Origin: Allodiplogaster sudhausi
Lineage: Eukaryota > Nematoda > Chromadorea > Rhabditida > Diplogasteridae
Length of the DNA stretch: 64,000 bases
Direction of reading: 5' to 3'
Assembly: GCA_945643635.1 (NCBI GenBank)
Contig: CALZFC010000016.1
Location: 4,784,501 to 4,848,500, forward strand
The notes under the pieces: model-generated
What the model was told of the DNA's origin: nothing
Database searches by the model: none
Seen by the model: only the letters and a program-made list of their open reading frames with translations
Position numbers and translations under genes: made by a program
Part shown: positions 33,400 to 45,918 of the stretch, in pieces
How the letters are laid out: each line of letters begins with the position of its first letter
Position numbering within the stretch: position 1 is the stretch's first letter

Positions 33400-34680
33400 T
33401 TCAAACACTTCCAAGAATTTCAATTTAATAAGAAGCTGATGTTTCTCAAAAGATAGCATTATAGGAAGCGCCGTCGTAGATTTTGTGAAGGACTCATCTT
33501 TTATTTGCGCTCTTCTTGCCATTCTATCGATGATGACTCATAAGTCTGACTATTTTCGAAATTTCGAAATTTCGCTTTTCCGATTCTGAAAAATAGTTAT
33601 GAGTCAGTAGAAGGCAGAGCCGAATTCCTTGTCATTGTGAATTTGGAGCGACAGCTCACCCTGTTCATATGAATAATATAATTTTTATCCTCGAATCATT
33701 ACATTGAATTTATTAATTTCATGCGTCACATTCTTGTTCGCCAATTTGATAATATTAGACTTTATTATTTAAAATTAAAATTAAAAAAATAATAGCTTTT
33801 TTCCCAATATTAATAATTGAATCAACCGTTAGCAAATAAGGGAGAATTTATTTGAATTGCAAGAAAAAACATAATATTTATTTATTTTTCTAATATCTGT
33901 CCGAAAAAACCAAATAAATACATACATACATGCCCAGCACTGTTTACACCTTACATATCTGGGGAAAGAATGCGATCTTCTAGGCCACCTGCACCTGAAT
34001 AAGAAATAAGAAATGCTTGTTCACATATTCCTTTTGGCGAGAACCACCGCGGTCGAATAGAAACGTCAACACCAACGCTAGACATTGTCATTATTTGTCT
34101 CGCCAAGTTTCTCTCTCTCTCTTTCGATCTCTCTCTTTCTCTCTCTCTCTCTCGCTCTTTCTATCGCTCTCTCTCCCTATCGAGAGAAGAACGAACGAGA
34201 GTTCGTTCTCGTTCATTCTCCCCCCATCCTGGAGAGTACATATACATTTGCATACATCCATTCATTTCCTCTCTTTTTCTCGCAATTTCGCCCAGGATTC
34301 CACTTTTTTCACTTACTTCTTACTATTTAGTCGACTCATACAAGAACTTTGTTACGAAATTCAGAGTACAGGGCGGGAAATTTTGATTTAATGTAAGCTT
34401 GACTTTTGGCTCCTTTAATTGCACATATATACTTAATTAGTTAGTTGTTCTAGACATACATATTAGATACATCTGTATGTGTAAGACATTTATAACTCGA
34501 ATCCTTGCCGAACAAGCGCTCTTGCTATCCTGAAAGTGGGAAAGCTTTGAAAACATAACCGGTGGTTTTGGTGAGCGTATCACTAATAATATTAGAAATG
34601 CCATTCAAAGATGTTGCTTTACGGATTTTCTTATTTATTAGAGAGTAAAACCGTCAAAATGACCAAAAAATTTACATTGT
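33400..34680. other. Intergenic, no gene recognised
   Basis: AT-rich sequence with a CT tract at about 34,110-34,175 and a hairpin-like agaacgaacgagagttcgtt near 34,187. No convincing exon seen. Confidence 0.4.
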
Positions 34681-34683
34681 GAG

Positions 34684-37546
34684 ATGGTTCTTCGTCTCGG
34701 CTACGTGGACGACGAGCAGTTTCCCTTCCTATTTCTCGACGACCAGACGAACGAGTTGCGTGGCATCTTCCTGGACATTTGGAGAGCGGTCGCGTCCAAT
34801 CTCGCAAGGAAGATCAGCTTCGTCCATGTCCTCGATTATGGTCAGCGAACCCTTCAATCTTCTCTTTCTATTGCTTCGTATCATGGCTTTGCTAATGAAT
34901 AGTTGATTAGTGTTTCCATTGAGGTCCTTGAAATAGAGCTGTCTAGAACTTGTTTCTAAACACTCTTTATCTAACAATAAGAATATATGTAAATAATTTA
35001 TTGCAAATTATTATGCACCTAATTAGGCTAGATATAAAGAAGCCAAAGTCGATGGACACTGATGAATTAGGAAGAGTGTCCATCAACGAAACGACGGGCG
35101 CACCGAAATTCACGGGCATCTTCGGCGCACTCCACGAAGGAAGGATCGATGCGTGTGTCGAGAACGCGTTCATGAGGCCGATTCGCATGCGCTCATTCGC
35201 CTTCTCCATGCCAGTTATTGACGACTTTGTACGTTTATTTATTTTATTAAGTTTTAGTAATCTTACTAGCACAATGTTAATTTGTTGTTCACATATTAGA
35301 GATGTTTTTTAAACATTAAATATATTGTAATTCCTCCGAATGAACGCTATTTCCATGACATAACCCAAAAACTTTCTTTTAGGAATATGCGCTCATGTAA
35401 TTGCATTCGGCACATGCTTTGAAATTGGGGCCGGTGGTTTTGGCGAGCGCAACAGAAACATAATAAATGACTTTCTTAGAAGATTGATTGTGATGGAATT
35501 CCGGTAGGTGACGTTATATGTACATACATATGAGTATTATAAGTGAAAAATGGTAAAGAGCTTTTCTCTCTTCTAAAGAAGGGCTTCTACACTCGCGGAA
35601 CGCTGGCCGAACCCTGGGCGACGTCATCTTTCTTTGTCTTCCAGCCTCGCGTGGTCGTACTCATCGCGTGTCTCGCCGCTCTCGTCTACGTCACGAACGC
35701 GTTATGGAGGCATTTCTTTTAAATTTATTTATATATTATTTTACACATACTAGTTTCTTATTGTAAATATTAATTATTTTTTTTAGAAAGACGAGAAATA
35801 TTGTTGAAATGATTAATTAAAGAAGTTAAAAAAAAAAGTGTATTTGGAATCTTTTTTTTTCACCAGCCATACTCGACAACGAGCCAAGCGAAGCGGAAGA
35901 TGTCGCAGTTGCGTCGGCGAGCTCCTCGCATCTCTCTGCTACCTCCTCGCCTTCACTCTCCTCCATCATCTCTACAACTCGGGCTATCGCGGAGTCGCCA
36001 TTAACGCTGCCGCCGATCGGCCCGTGTACGAGAAGATGATTGTTTGCCGGGCCGTAGTTTGGAAATACATTTATTTTTCTTCCAAAACACGGCCTTAGTC
36101 GAGCCCCAGTTTTATGAACTCGGCTTGAAGACCATACTATGGTAGCTTGCTCTACTCACTGAAATGTTTTAACACCACTTTGAGAACGTATCCATCTAGA
36201 AAATACGGATTGGTGGTGGTCCATTTTTTGAAAGACTATCATTTCTCCTTTTTCTTCAGAATGATGTCGCAGATGCTAGAAGCGATGCGACTCGGCTCTG
36301 GCCAACTTTTCACATCTGCCTTATACGTACTTGGATATGACGTGGTTAGTGGACGCAAATGTTGATTTTAATTTCTATATTGAAAAAAGACATTATCCAA
36401 CGAATATTTGTAAAATAAAATATATTTTACACGGATTTTTTATAGTAAAAAATTTCTCTCTCCTTTGCCTGCAGGCTGAGGATCTGAATAGCCATGCGAA
36501 TAGGAGCTCCAACGCTTCGACCGTTATCGTGGAGAGAGACAGAACGCGTACGATCGAGCAGGTCCGTGTTGACGAATTGTTTTTTCTTTCAATTTTAATG
36601 AATTAATCAAGTCGAAAACTTTGTATTCAATGGATCAAATTCCAAAATGCAAATAACTTTAACTGGAATGCAATATAAATGAGAGCAATTTACTTAAGCG
36701 CAATATGTGTGAAGGCAAATTCTTTTCTTAAAATTGAGGTGTGCAATAACAAGGGCGCCTTCCTCCTTTCGTACGTGCGAGAACGCTTTCCACTCATTCT
36801 TATGAGCAGCGAAAGTAAGTCGACATCACCATGCCTGCTGCAATCGTTAGCATTCCTTTCAAATGACTTCTTAGTCATTTTCCGTCTTTATGGAAAGTCG
36901 AAACTGAATGCTTACTAAAGCTCATTTCAAGATATTCAAGACTGATTCAAGTTCTCTGTTCTACAATTTGGTTTTTTTTTCTATGACTAGAGTAATCAAG
37001 AAATTAAGCGTTATTCTAGTGTCCTCCACACGGACAAGGACGACAAGTTGTGGAGCGCCGCTTTCCCCGTCTTGCACTCGAGCACTTTCAACAGTGAAGT
37101 ACTCACGACATTCTACATGAGAAGTTCGAGCGAGATGCGACGTGTTAGGGAGGCTGTCAACATGGTCCTGCTATCGCAGTACACAATAGAAAGGGTTAGA
37201 GAGAGAGCGACCCAGATAGAGATTATGCAAAACTAATATTGCAAGAAAGACCACTTTCTTTCGTTTCAACTACATAAAACGTGAATGAAATGTGAATTAA
37301 AAAAATTTCATCTCCTTTTTACAAATCATTCGTTACTCTCATTGTCAGATTGTCGAGTTCTGGGTGCCGCGCTACAGTCAGAATGACCTGACGCGGCCGA
37401 CCAAACTACGGCCGCCCCCTTTCACCTTCGAGCCGTTTACCTTCCACCAGTATGAGATTCCTCTGCTACTGCTCGTAAGCCTCGAGGCTATCGCGATTGG
37501 AGTCCTTGCTCTCGAACGCGTCATTTCTGCACGGTTTCCTGCATAA
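34684..37546 (+). CDS. IR-like ionotropic receptor, complete nine-exon gene
   Basis: Exons: 34684-34840, 35071-35228, 35579-35709, 35867 to about 36050, 36260-36344, 36475-36561, 36739 to about 36818, 37020-37194 and 37349-37546 (stop TAA), about 415 residues. Ligand-binding S1: LRGIFLDIWRAVASNLARK, FTGIFGALHEGRIDACVENA and PIRMRSFAFSMPVIDDF. Then KGFYTRGTLAEPWATSSFF and a hydrophobic helix; a second helix (LLASLCYLLAFTLLHHLYN); S2 (CNNKGAFLLSYVRERFPLIL, LWSAAFPVLHSSTFNSEV); and a last helix after PPPFTFEPFTFHQYEIPL. This is the layout of IR and ionotropic glutamate receptors without the amino-terminal domain, at the plasma membrane of chemosensory or other neurons. Exons 1 to 3 equal the 8,271-12,502 gene in length and phase. 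Oddities: exon 3 ends at gcattt, so intron 3 would need a GC donor, and the exon 4/5 boundary is uncertain. Confidence 0.8.
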
Positions 37547-37549
37547 TCA

Positions 37550-38600
37550 TGACGAAATGTTTTGGCAAAAAGGGGTTAAAGGACAAAATACTTCCGTCTG
37601 TGTTAGCGCTTTGTTGCATTACAAAATGGCAGGCGAGCATGTGTGTGTTTGACGCGACTGCAATTGTTAATTTTCTTTTTTATAGATTACGGTTAAAATT
37701 CGTGCTCCTTTAAGAATTCTAAGCAATATTGTTAAGATAAGCTTGTTTCTTGGCTGTATAGATTAAGCAGAAGTTTTTTTTTAAATATAAGAAACACGTA
37801 GTTGTATTTGTATATCAGACCCGCACCCGTTTCTCTCTGTTCAGTCTTACAATTATCAATCTATTCAGGTGGCAAAGATTAATTCTGGCAAATGTCCGAG
37901 CAAACTAACGATGTGTAGAATGTTTATTCATTATGCGTGGAATTATGTATGTTGTGAGACCGTTTTCAAGAAAATATAAATGAAGTAACGATTGTTAGAC
38001 GTGTTTCACCACTTTGGCAGAGATCAAGCAATGACAGGGCCGTCATGGGGATTATTAGAGATAGTAAAGCGTCATGGGGATTATTTGAGATAGTAAATAA
38101 AGTTAATTGTCTTCTTTTTTAATCCTTTAGATTATTAAAGCAGGGTCGGCCCGGGTCCGGTCCGCCAGATGTTTCGGAAAGTAGGGCCCGGACCGGGCCG
38201 GGCCTATGATTGCAGTCCCGGCAAGGCACGGCCTGGACGTTGCCAGGCAGGTTCAGGCCCGAGAGCTATCATCAGCTCCTTCTTCATCATTGGGATGGGG
38301 AAGGAGTTGATGGTAACTCTATCGACCGTTTACCTTTCCATTACTGGTACCTGAATATTTGCAGCTTTGATTAATTAAGAAAGAATATATATGTATGAAG
38401 TAAATATGAATATAGCATATACATGTGCTATGTATATACAACATATGCGTACTTATATATACCGTTTGATATTACATATGATGTGATATTTCAACTTTCT
38501 ACTTTGGTAAGCATTCTACAATTTCCCACTCTACTATGTATTAAAAAAATAAATAGTGAATCACAGATCAACCATGCGAGCTTTGTCTGGCAAAACAATG
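37550..38600. other. Intergenic, with a short GGCC-rich patch
   Basis: No gene recognised. 38,150-38,270 is rich in GGGCCCGG-type words like those in the hAT-type element at 45,919, perhaps a degraded relative. Confidence 0.4.
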
Positions 38601-38659
38601 TCGAGAGAGACGAGAATGAAACATACTCTGAACACATCATTGGTTTTTGTTCAAATGTA

Positions 38660-38990
38660 ATAAAACTACATGCATCTGCGATATGCAAGCTATGCCTTTA
38701 AGTTTATATTCCATCGTTCCTAAATTGCGCTACATCATATGTATTTATATCTTTGTTTTTCTTGATCAAACTAACGTCCCTTTTTTAATGCGATCGTGTT
38801 TGATCCTTTTAGAACCACAGAAAATAGTTACAATTCGCATGATTGACTTTTCACACTGACTATGTTAATATTATTTTCAATGTCGTTTAGGAGGCATAAA
38901 TCCTCACGTCAGATTGGCTCTCTTATCATCGTAAATAAGTATAGTATTTCATAGGTACCCGATGATGCATCCGTTAGACGAGACGGCTCC
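38660..38990. repeat. Tandem partial copy of the chemoreceptor 5' flank
   Basis: Matches 39,520-40,110 in the same orientation; for example, cctcacgtcagattggctct with catcctcagattggctgtct, and gatgatgcatccgttagacg with gatgctgcatccgttagaag. The copy ends at the receptor start region, so it duplicates promoter and first codons without the rest. Confidence 0.65.
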
Positions 38991-39329
38991 CTTCAGGCAT
39001 TCTTTTTGTAGCCGTAATATGATTTCGCGCATGTGCGAAAGCCTGCGGGTTCATTTAATTTATAACCAAATCAACGTCTAGCCAAAGATCATTCGTGTCT
39101 AGTTCAAGTCAAGCACAAGTTTGAGCCAAAACTCGCTTTTCTTGAATAAGTGACTTTCGATATAATTAAAATTAGAAATAATATTATCGGCACAATTCCT
39201 TCTCAGAGTACATCCCAAGTCCACAAAGTACACCATCTTCCGTCCCTATACAAACCCAGCGTGATTAAAGTGTTTACTACTCTGGTTCTTCTCTCTCTCT
39301 CACACCAGCTCATCACAAGATTCTCGTTC

Positions 39330-41600
39330 TCTCTGTCCCCTTCTTAAGATGTTCCGACGGTGTTCGGACCGAATGAGGATAAGGAAGAAGTATAGTAAAG
39401 GGGAACGGCCTGTGTGAGAGAGAGAGTGAGGCGAGAGAGATGGAATAGTCCAGGAGGACTCGTGAGAGATACAGCAGCACATCATTTTTTTTTAAATGTG
39501 ATAAATGAACATGTACGTAAAGGCTTGCTATTTAAGTTTACGCTTCCATAGTTCCTGACTTGTGCATAGATGACATACACCTACGCATTCTGTTCGTCTT
39601 CATCTCACTAACGATGCTGTTTGTTCGAGGAAAACGTGTTTGAGCCTTTTTGAACTGCAGAAAATTATTTTTATTCGCACGAATGACTTTCATACTTACT
39701 ACATATGTGCACATTATGTTCAATGATGTCGCGTGTGGAGGTGGAGACATTAAGCATCCTCAGATTGGCTGTCTGAAAGGAACCATCCGGGGAGTCTATA
39801 TACAGTAGTAAAAAGTGTTAGATTTGAAGGTGCGCGCTCATGTAGTTCGCTCATAGTTGGGTCGAGAGAGAACCGCGAAAGAGGAGGACGATTCATTATG
39901 ACTGAAGTAAAATGTAGCGCCCTGGCAAATTTCGCTTGGCTATAAATTTCTAACGAGTCAACAAGAATGTGATTGAATAAGGCGAAGAAAACCATATGTA
40001 TGTGATTCCCGGACAGCTCCTTTAACATTTTTGTAGTTTTGTACATCCGATATGAATATGTATAGAAGTTAATAGGTGCTCGATGCTGCATCCGTTAGAA
40101 GAGGTCTTGACGGTCACGGCTACCGCTCTAGCAATCTGTACAAATGGCCTGCTGGCCTTCCTGACTCTCCAGTCTCCAGCACGCGCGAGCATCGGCAACT
40201 ACCGGCTGCTACTGCTCGCATTCGCCACATCAAATATGATCCTCGCACTCGGCCATGCCATCATTCGGCCTGTAAGATTATAAACATGTCTTGATTACGT
40301 TTGCCGCACTTTTGCATCAGTCAGCTATGCTTTATTTACAATAAAAATATATGTATGCAGATATTTATTTACCAGCAACTGTCTGAGCACTCTTCAACCA
40401 ACGCCTATGATCTTTTCCAGGTGATACACCTGGGCGAAAACAGTCTCCTTTTCTTCTCCGAACTCGCTCCTCAACTACCGTATTCTGGCGGCGGTAAAGT
40501 GGCATGCACAATCTTCGTTTTTCTCTTCTACCAAACCTTCAGTCTTCTAATGCTCCACTTTCTCTACCGATACAACGCCATTTGCGGGTACCGATTCCGT
40601 TCATTCGTTGATGAATATATGTGCATATGAAGTTAATTTTAAAAAGTATATTACAAAAAAGAATATGTATTTTATTTTTATCTTTTTTTATGAAGACCGT
40701 CCTGGTTACGATGGACACGAGACGTTCGCCTATGGAAAGCTAGCATGCTGATTGGAAGCTGCTCTCTCGTATTCAATGCACCCTTTACATAGCTCGCCAG
40801 TGTCGCCTGCGAGAAGACGCCATATGCTGAAAAGGTGATTCAGCTTTCACTTAGAATAAATGGAATCGTCATACATCGGAATAATTACGTATAGTATTAC
40901 TGTAACAAACTGTTATCTCACACCGTTTCGTTTAGACATTCGCAAAACTTCCTATACTAAAAGAGCACTACGACTTGGACGTCTTTCGTCACACGTATTT
41001 TGTAATCCTAGTGAAGGTAAATGTATTTTTTTTCTTCAAATTGTTTTCCATTTTCCTCCGTATTCTATCTTCTGTTTTCGAGATACCCAATGCCAATGGA
41101 GAGCTTGTGCTGAACACGTTGAACCTGATAGTGCTCGCCTTGGCCAGCTCCATCGTGATGAGTTTGTTTTCATTTGCCAATTTCTTTTTTCTCTCGTTCC
41201 TTTTATTTGCTTTACTCGATTTTGTGCACAGTCACCAGTGGCGTCATCATCTTTTGCATCATCCGGGTTCGGGACGCTTTCAAAACGATTAAAATGTCGG
41301 AGCGGACGCGCGCGCTGCATTGGCAGCTCTTCACGGCGCTCCTCCTTCAGGTAACCACAACAGAAAACGGACAAAAAAACAAGCGCAAATCCAAATCACC
41401 CGGGGGAAAAGTGTCATAAACAACGTATCACATAACCCTTTTCAGACACTCATTCCTACCGTCTTTTCCTATTTCCCATTTGTCGTGATTGCGTGGGCTC
41501 CATTATTAGGTTTGAGATTTTTTGTTGAAAACAGCGAACGGAATATATAAATCCCCAATCCAGGTGTAAATCTTGGCAACACGGGCACTCTACTAGTCCG
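39330..41600. repeat. Left arm of old inverted duplication I2
   Basis: Matches about 44,895-48,390 in reverse, including 5' flank and receptor exons. Substitutions and indels are frequent. The right arm is longer because of transposon insertions. The left copy loses similarity near 41,600, within the last receptor exon. Confidence 0.85.
39561..39600. other. Empty target site for the MITE found at 47,701
   Basis: Read on the minus strand, this is cagaatgcgtaggtgta followed directly by tgtcatctatgcac. At 47,684-48,153 the same words flank the inserted MITE, with TA on both sides. Confidence 0.85.
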
Positions 41601-41700
41601 ATTGGCTATGTATTTCTTCACTTTGGCTAAATTAAAATGGCCACCGAATTTATTTTTTTCCGCTCTCGCCCGCTATTGTGCTGGCTTATCAAATGAAACT
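40083..41700 (+). pseudogene. Str/Srd-type 7TM chemoreceptor, plus copy
   Basis: Exons: 40083-40271 (GNYRLLLLAFATSNMILALG), 40421-40587 (GGKVACTIFVFLFYQTFSLL, LYRYNAIC), 40696-40834, 40936-41010 (LPILKEHYDLDVFRHTYF), 41083-41161, 41232-41350 (MSERTRALHWQLFTALLLQ), 41446-41509 (TLIPTVFSYFPFVVIAWAPL) and 41564 onward. All phases agree. The Q-T-IP-x(5)-P layout in TM6 is typical of nematode Str/Srd/Srj chemoreceptors. Lesions: an in-frame TAG at 40,790-40,792 where the minus copy has TTG, and TM7 replaced by unrelated sequence at the duplication edge near 41,600. Most likely a pseudogene of a G-protein-coupled chemoreceptor. Confidence 0.8.
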
Positions 41701-42310
41701 AAAATACCTTAAAAAGAAGAAGCAAAAAACCGAACATTTTAATATAAAATTGATCAAATTTATCTTGTTACTTTTCTAATTATCTGCGTCTCTTCTTCAT
41801 CTGACTCTGCACTCTCCATCTCATCCGCTCTCTTCATGCAGACGCTCGAACAGGCGTTGGTGATCATCTTGTCAGAAATGTCAAACAATGGATATCGTTT
41901 AATCTCCTTTTCGCAAACGGTGCAAAACGGTGTCTTGTAGTAAGAGGTTGCCGTGGAGTAATTATCTAACTACAAAAAAAGTCTCTCGAAATTCGACAAA
42001 TCGGTGAAACTTCTAACTCTTTTATATATGTAAGAGAAGGAGAGGAAACTAATTCAAAATTTCCACAGTAAAAAATTCATAATTTTTGGAGTCGCTTTTT
42101 AAAATTAAGAAGTCAAAGTTTGGTTGATTTTTTATGCTATCCAAAAAAACTCATGAGACAGCGGGCAATTTGAGAAATTATAAAAACTTTTGAACAATAC
42201 GTCTTGGAATATTCATATTGTTATATTTTACTCTGTACAACTGGGAAAATGAATCATTTCTCTTGACATCGCCGGCAGAGAGAAGTCGACTCCGTCTTAT
42301 CGCTAGAATG
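41700..42310. other. Intergenic, no gene recognised
   Basis: AT-rich sequence between the receptor copy and the 42,315 gene; nothing supported. Confidence 0.4.
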
Positions 42311-42314
42311 AAGA

Positions 42315-43523
42315 ATGGACAGTAGTAGCTCATCGGAAGTTTCTTCTCTTGCTCGTCCACGAGCTCAGAGACGTAAGATTTTATGATTAAAAGGGTAACT
42401 TATAAATTGATTTTAAAAAAGCTGCAGAAATAAGGAAAGGAGTGGAGCCCATCAACATTTAAAATTTTTTTTAGCACAGGCCAGGAGCCCATCCAGTGAC
42501 GTCTCGATACCATCATACTTCACCGAAGATGAGAGGGCAACATCCGACGAGGAGTCGCTGCCAGTGCCTGATCCGGATTCTCCGACGAGAGATGAGTTCC
42601 GAATGACGTTCAGAGCCATGAAAGAGTTAGTCATTTATCAGCAGGCATGAAATTTCATTTCGAATCAGATGCAGTAAGAAAAAAGGAGCATTCGGAAAAG
42701 AGATAGAGAAAAATATTCAAATACCTTTTAGTAAATCGCCGTCGAGAAAAGAGAGAAATAGAGGGCCATGAAAGATTATTTCATGACAATATTTTCTTTG
42801 AGCAAAGAGAATGGCAAACAGCTCTGGAGTCATGACGTTAACGTTCACGCCGTTGATACTAAGGCAAAGACTTGCAAGTTTACGAAGGCCAAAGGGAAAT
42901 CTGGTTCTGGTAGCGCCTCTACTGCTTACGCCAAGATCACGGACGCGGCGCTTTGGAAGCCAGAATCCTATCGTCGGGCATCGGAACAAAGCAGATCACT
43001 GTTCCCATCCTACATGAAATCGATCGTACGATTTTTGGCTAAGAAAAGGTGTAGAAGAGAGGATATTTGCAGGGTCCGCATGCCAAGGAAAGAGCGGATA
43101 GCCTCCACAACCAAATGCTCGAGCTGCTTGATGATCTCGCCAACAAACCGTATGGTCTTCAGAAGTTGGTGGTCAAGAGCTTCGCATTCACCATCACGTG
43201 TAACGACCAGCTCTACGAGAGCCTGAAAAGGCAGGACCAATTGAATAAGGTTTGGCCTATCTTCTTCTGCTCTTTCTCTCCCTCTCTCTTTCTCTCTGTT
43301 CTCTCGTTGCTCTTCCGCTCTCTCGCTCCCTCTCTCTGCTCTGATGATTCAGAAAATCAATTATCGGGTTGGAAGGGGTGCAAACCCTATGGCACAGCCC
43401 GACGAGGACACGTGGAAGGCGGCAGAGGAATTCCAATCCCAGTGGAAGGCCTTTCTAGTCAGCTATCAATCGGCGAAGATATCAATTGCACAAGCAATTG
43501 ACATGAAAATACGACAAGCCTGA
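42315..43523 (+). CDS. Five-exon gene, 259 aa, unknown function
   Basis: Exons 42315-42372, 42475-42625, 42803-43025, 43073-43249 and 43353-43523 (stop TGA) total 780 nt, with GT-AG sites and matching phases at every join. No signal peptide or membrane segment, so intracellular. N-terminus MDSSSSSEVSSLARPRAQR, then an acidic Ser-rich region (SYFTEDERATSDEESLPVPD). Next comes a basic segment (DTKAKTCKFTKAKGKSGSGS), then a largely helical C-terminal half (KERADSLHNQMLELLDDLAN, NDQLYESLKRQDQLNKKINY, TWKAAEEFQSQWKAFLVSYQ). The acidic tail, basic patch and helices would suit a nuclear or nucleic-acid-associated protein, but that is speculation and I recognise no family. It lies undamaged between two broken chemoreceptor copies. 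Confidence 0.75.
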
Positions 43524-43670
43524 AAGTCGTTGAACAACTGCCTGTCAGGTACATTTTATTTTCTATTTATCTTATTTTTAAAATCTTATTTTTATAATTC
43601 AAGTAAAAATCACAGAATAGCCTTACAAAATTTAAAAAAAGTACTTTCATTAATGTAAGTCATTTCGTAA

Positions 43671-44036
43671 ATGTATCGAATCTGTAGGCCCTTCGTCTCT
43701 CTCGCCCAGCCTCGCCCTCTTCTCTCTCGCTCTCTCAGCCCCTCTCTCCATCTCCGCTCCTCCCCCTCTTCCCTGCTCTTCTCTTCCTCCTCTTTCTCGG
43801 CCGCCTTCTACGGCTTCGTCCCCCTCTCTCTTGACACTCCGATTCAACAAGAACACCTTCGCGATGACTTGGTTTCTATTATTTCTCTACTCGTTGATTA
43901 AATTTACAAAAGGCGCGAAATTTAAACATACAATCCAAAATGAACTAAATTATTGTCAGATCTTCGTCTCGGAGACGCCGGTGTCATCCATCGAATTTAC
44001 GCGAGCCATTGTCAATGCAAAGCAAATGAACGATTA
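43671..44036 (+). CDS. Possible two-exon small gene
   Basis: A frame from 43,671 (MYRICRPFVSLAQPRPLL, Ser-rich middle, SLDTPIQQEHLRDDL) to a donor gtttct near 43,877 can join in phase 0 to an exon after ttgtcag at about 43,960 (IFVSETPVSSIEFTRAIVN, stop at 44,036). CT-rich sequence inflates the first frame. Unrecognised. Confidence 0.3.
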
Positions 44037-44364
44037 AACAATTATTCCTTTAAAATTCATTATATTGCTGCGATAAAATCGTTTGACACATTTATCGACA
44101 AAAGACGAACGAAGAGACTGGATTAGAAGGTATTTTAGTATTTTAAAAGCAACAAGAGGAACAATGACACTGATGTATTTGATCAATTAATATAGATAAT
44201 TATTTTTAACACATTTATTCATCTGATACTTTTGCTAATTTCGCTTTCCTTGGAGTTTATTTCGCGGATATTTATGAGTGGTTTTATTTTATTCTCCATT
44301 TCTATTACCCATTTCTCTTTTTTAATCACCGTTTATATCACCAATTAGTGTGTTCAGTCAATCA

Positions 44365-44655
44365 TGATTCTAATAACCTTGGTTCGCAAGAGGTAAAAAT
44401 CGTACTTCCTGGCTCGTACAGTACAGGGGGCAAAAAGCCAGAGGCCAGTTCGAAATTTTTATTTTTAAATCAAACATCCATTAACGGAATGGATCCAAAC
44501 ACTTTTCATAGACGTACTTCCCGTTCGGAACGCTGAATCTCGAGACCAAGTTCATGGAGGAAGGCCGCTCGCTGCTCAGTCGCAAATGCTTCTCACACGA
44601 ATGTATTCCAGATACATATTGTTCGCTTCGTCTTTTGTGTCGCCCTCTAGTGATT
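44365..44655 (+). pseudogene. Transthyretin-like fragment (two 3' exons)
   Basis: Two segments match the TTR gene at 31,817: GSQEVKIVLPGSYSTGGKKP (44,383-44,442) and, from 44,516, TYFPFGTLNLETKFMEEGR followed by a divergent Cys-containing tail. No upstream TTR exons (no DPDD or TDSDG motif) lie in 43,900-44,365, and the join does not resolve in phase. A decayed remnant, on the strand opposite to the intact gene. Confidence 0.6.
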
Positions 44656-45544
44656 CAATAAGAAGAAATATGACATTTTCATTGAAAAGAAACGACATGC
44701 GGGCGGTGACCTGATATATGTTAGGCACAATTTTTAATGCACTAAAAAATGCTTTAACAATGTTCTCCTTGTAAAAAAAACGTCTCGTTTAAAACACCGA
44801 AAAAAAATCGGTCTCGCCTGGACTCGCAGGCATCTGATAAAGAAGATCACGATAACGGGGACGATTATTGAGAAGATAATGGTGAGCCGGACGAGTGCCC
44901 GTGTTGCCAAGATTTACGCCTGGGTGGGGGATTTATGTATATATTCCATTAATTGTTTTCAAAGAAAAAAAGTCAAGCATTCTCAAACCTAACAATGGAG
45001 CCCACGCAATGACGACAAATGGGTAATAGGAAAAGACTGTCGGAATGAGTGTCTGAAAAGGTTTATGTGATACGTTGTTTATGATACTTTTCCCCCGGGT
45101 GACCAGAAGGAGGAGCGCCGTGAAGAGCAGCCAATGCAGCGCGCGCGTCCGCTCCGACATTTTAATCGTTTTGAAAATGATGACGCCACTGTTGACTGTG
45201 CACAAAATCGAGTAAAGCAAATAGAAGGAACGAGAGAAAAAAGAAATTGGCAAATGAAAACAAACTCATCACGATGGATCTGGCCAAGGCGAGCACTATC
45301 AGGTTCAACGTGTTCAGCACAAGCTCTCCTTTGGCATTGGGTATCTCGAAAACAGAAGATAGAATACGGAGGAAAATGGAAAACAATTTGAAGAAAAAAA
45401 ATACATTTACCTTAAATAGGATTTCAAAATACGTGTGACGAAAGACGTCCAAGTCGTAGTGCTCTTTTAGTATAGGAAGTTTTGCGAATGTCTAAACGAA
45501 ACGGTGTGAGATAACAGTTTGTTCCAACTGATACTATATGCTTG

Positions 45545-45636
45545 CCAGAGAATGGTCAGAAACCCTTTGTTCAAAAGCATATAAAACATATAAATTATAT
45601 GTTTTCATAGTTTCTGACCATTCCCTAGTATGCTTT
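45545..45636. mobile_element. Short hairpin element, CCAGAGAATGGTCAG ends
   Basis: Ends ccagagaatggtcagaaacc and the inverted gtttctgaccattccctag, about 90 bp, with near-repeats tatgcttg and tatgcttt at its flanks as a possible 8-bp target duplication. It shares ends with the larger inverted repeat at 56,795-58,290. Confidence 0.6.
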
Positions 45637-45694
45637 GATGGTTTACTTGGTGAAGACATACATACATATGTATGTAGATATACTTATGTAGAAG

Positions 45695-45905
45695 GGCGTC
45701 CCGACACCTCGTCAAAAGACACTTCGTCAATTGACGTTTCGTCAAATTTTTTTTTTGTGACGGAAAGTCGTTTGACGAGATGTCTGTTTGACGAAAAGTC
45801 GCCAAGATAAATTTATTTTGACGAAATGCCTATTGACGAAATGTAACCAAAAAATTTGACGAAATGTCAATTGGCGAAGTGTCTTTTGACGAAGTGTCAG
45901 GGAAC
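45695..45905. mobile_element. Palindromic element of GACGAAATGTC-type repeats
   Basis: About 210 bp. The left half (cctcgtcaaaagacacttcg, caattgacgtttcgtcaaat) is the inverse of the right half (gacgaaatgtcaattggcga, agtgtcttttgacgaagtgt). The two halves form one long imperfect hairpin with internal short repeats. Confidence 0.65.
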
Positions 45906-45918
45906 CTGTAGAAGGGAC

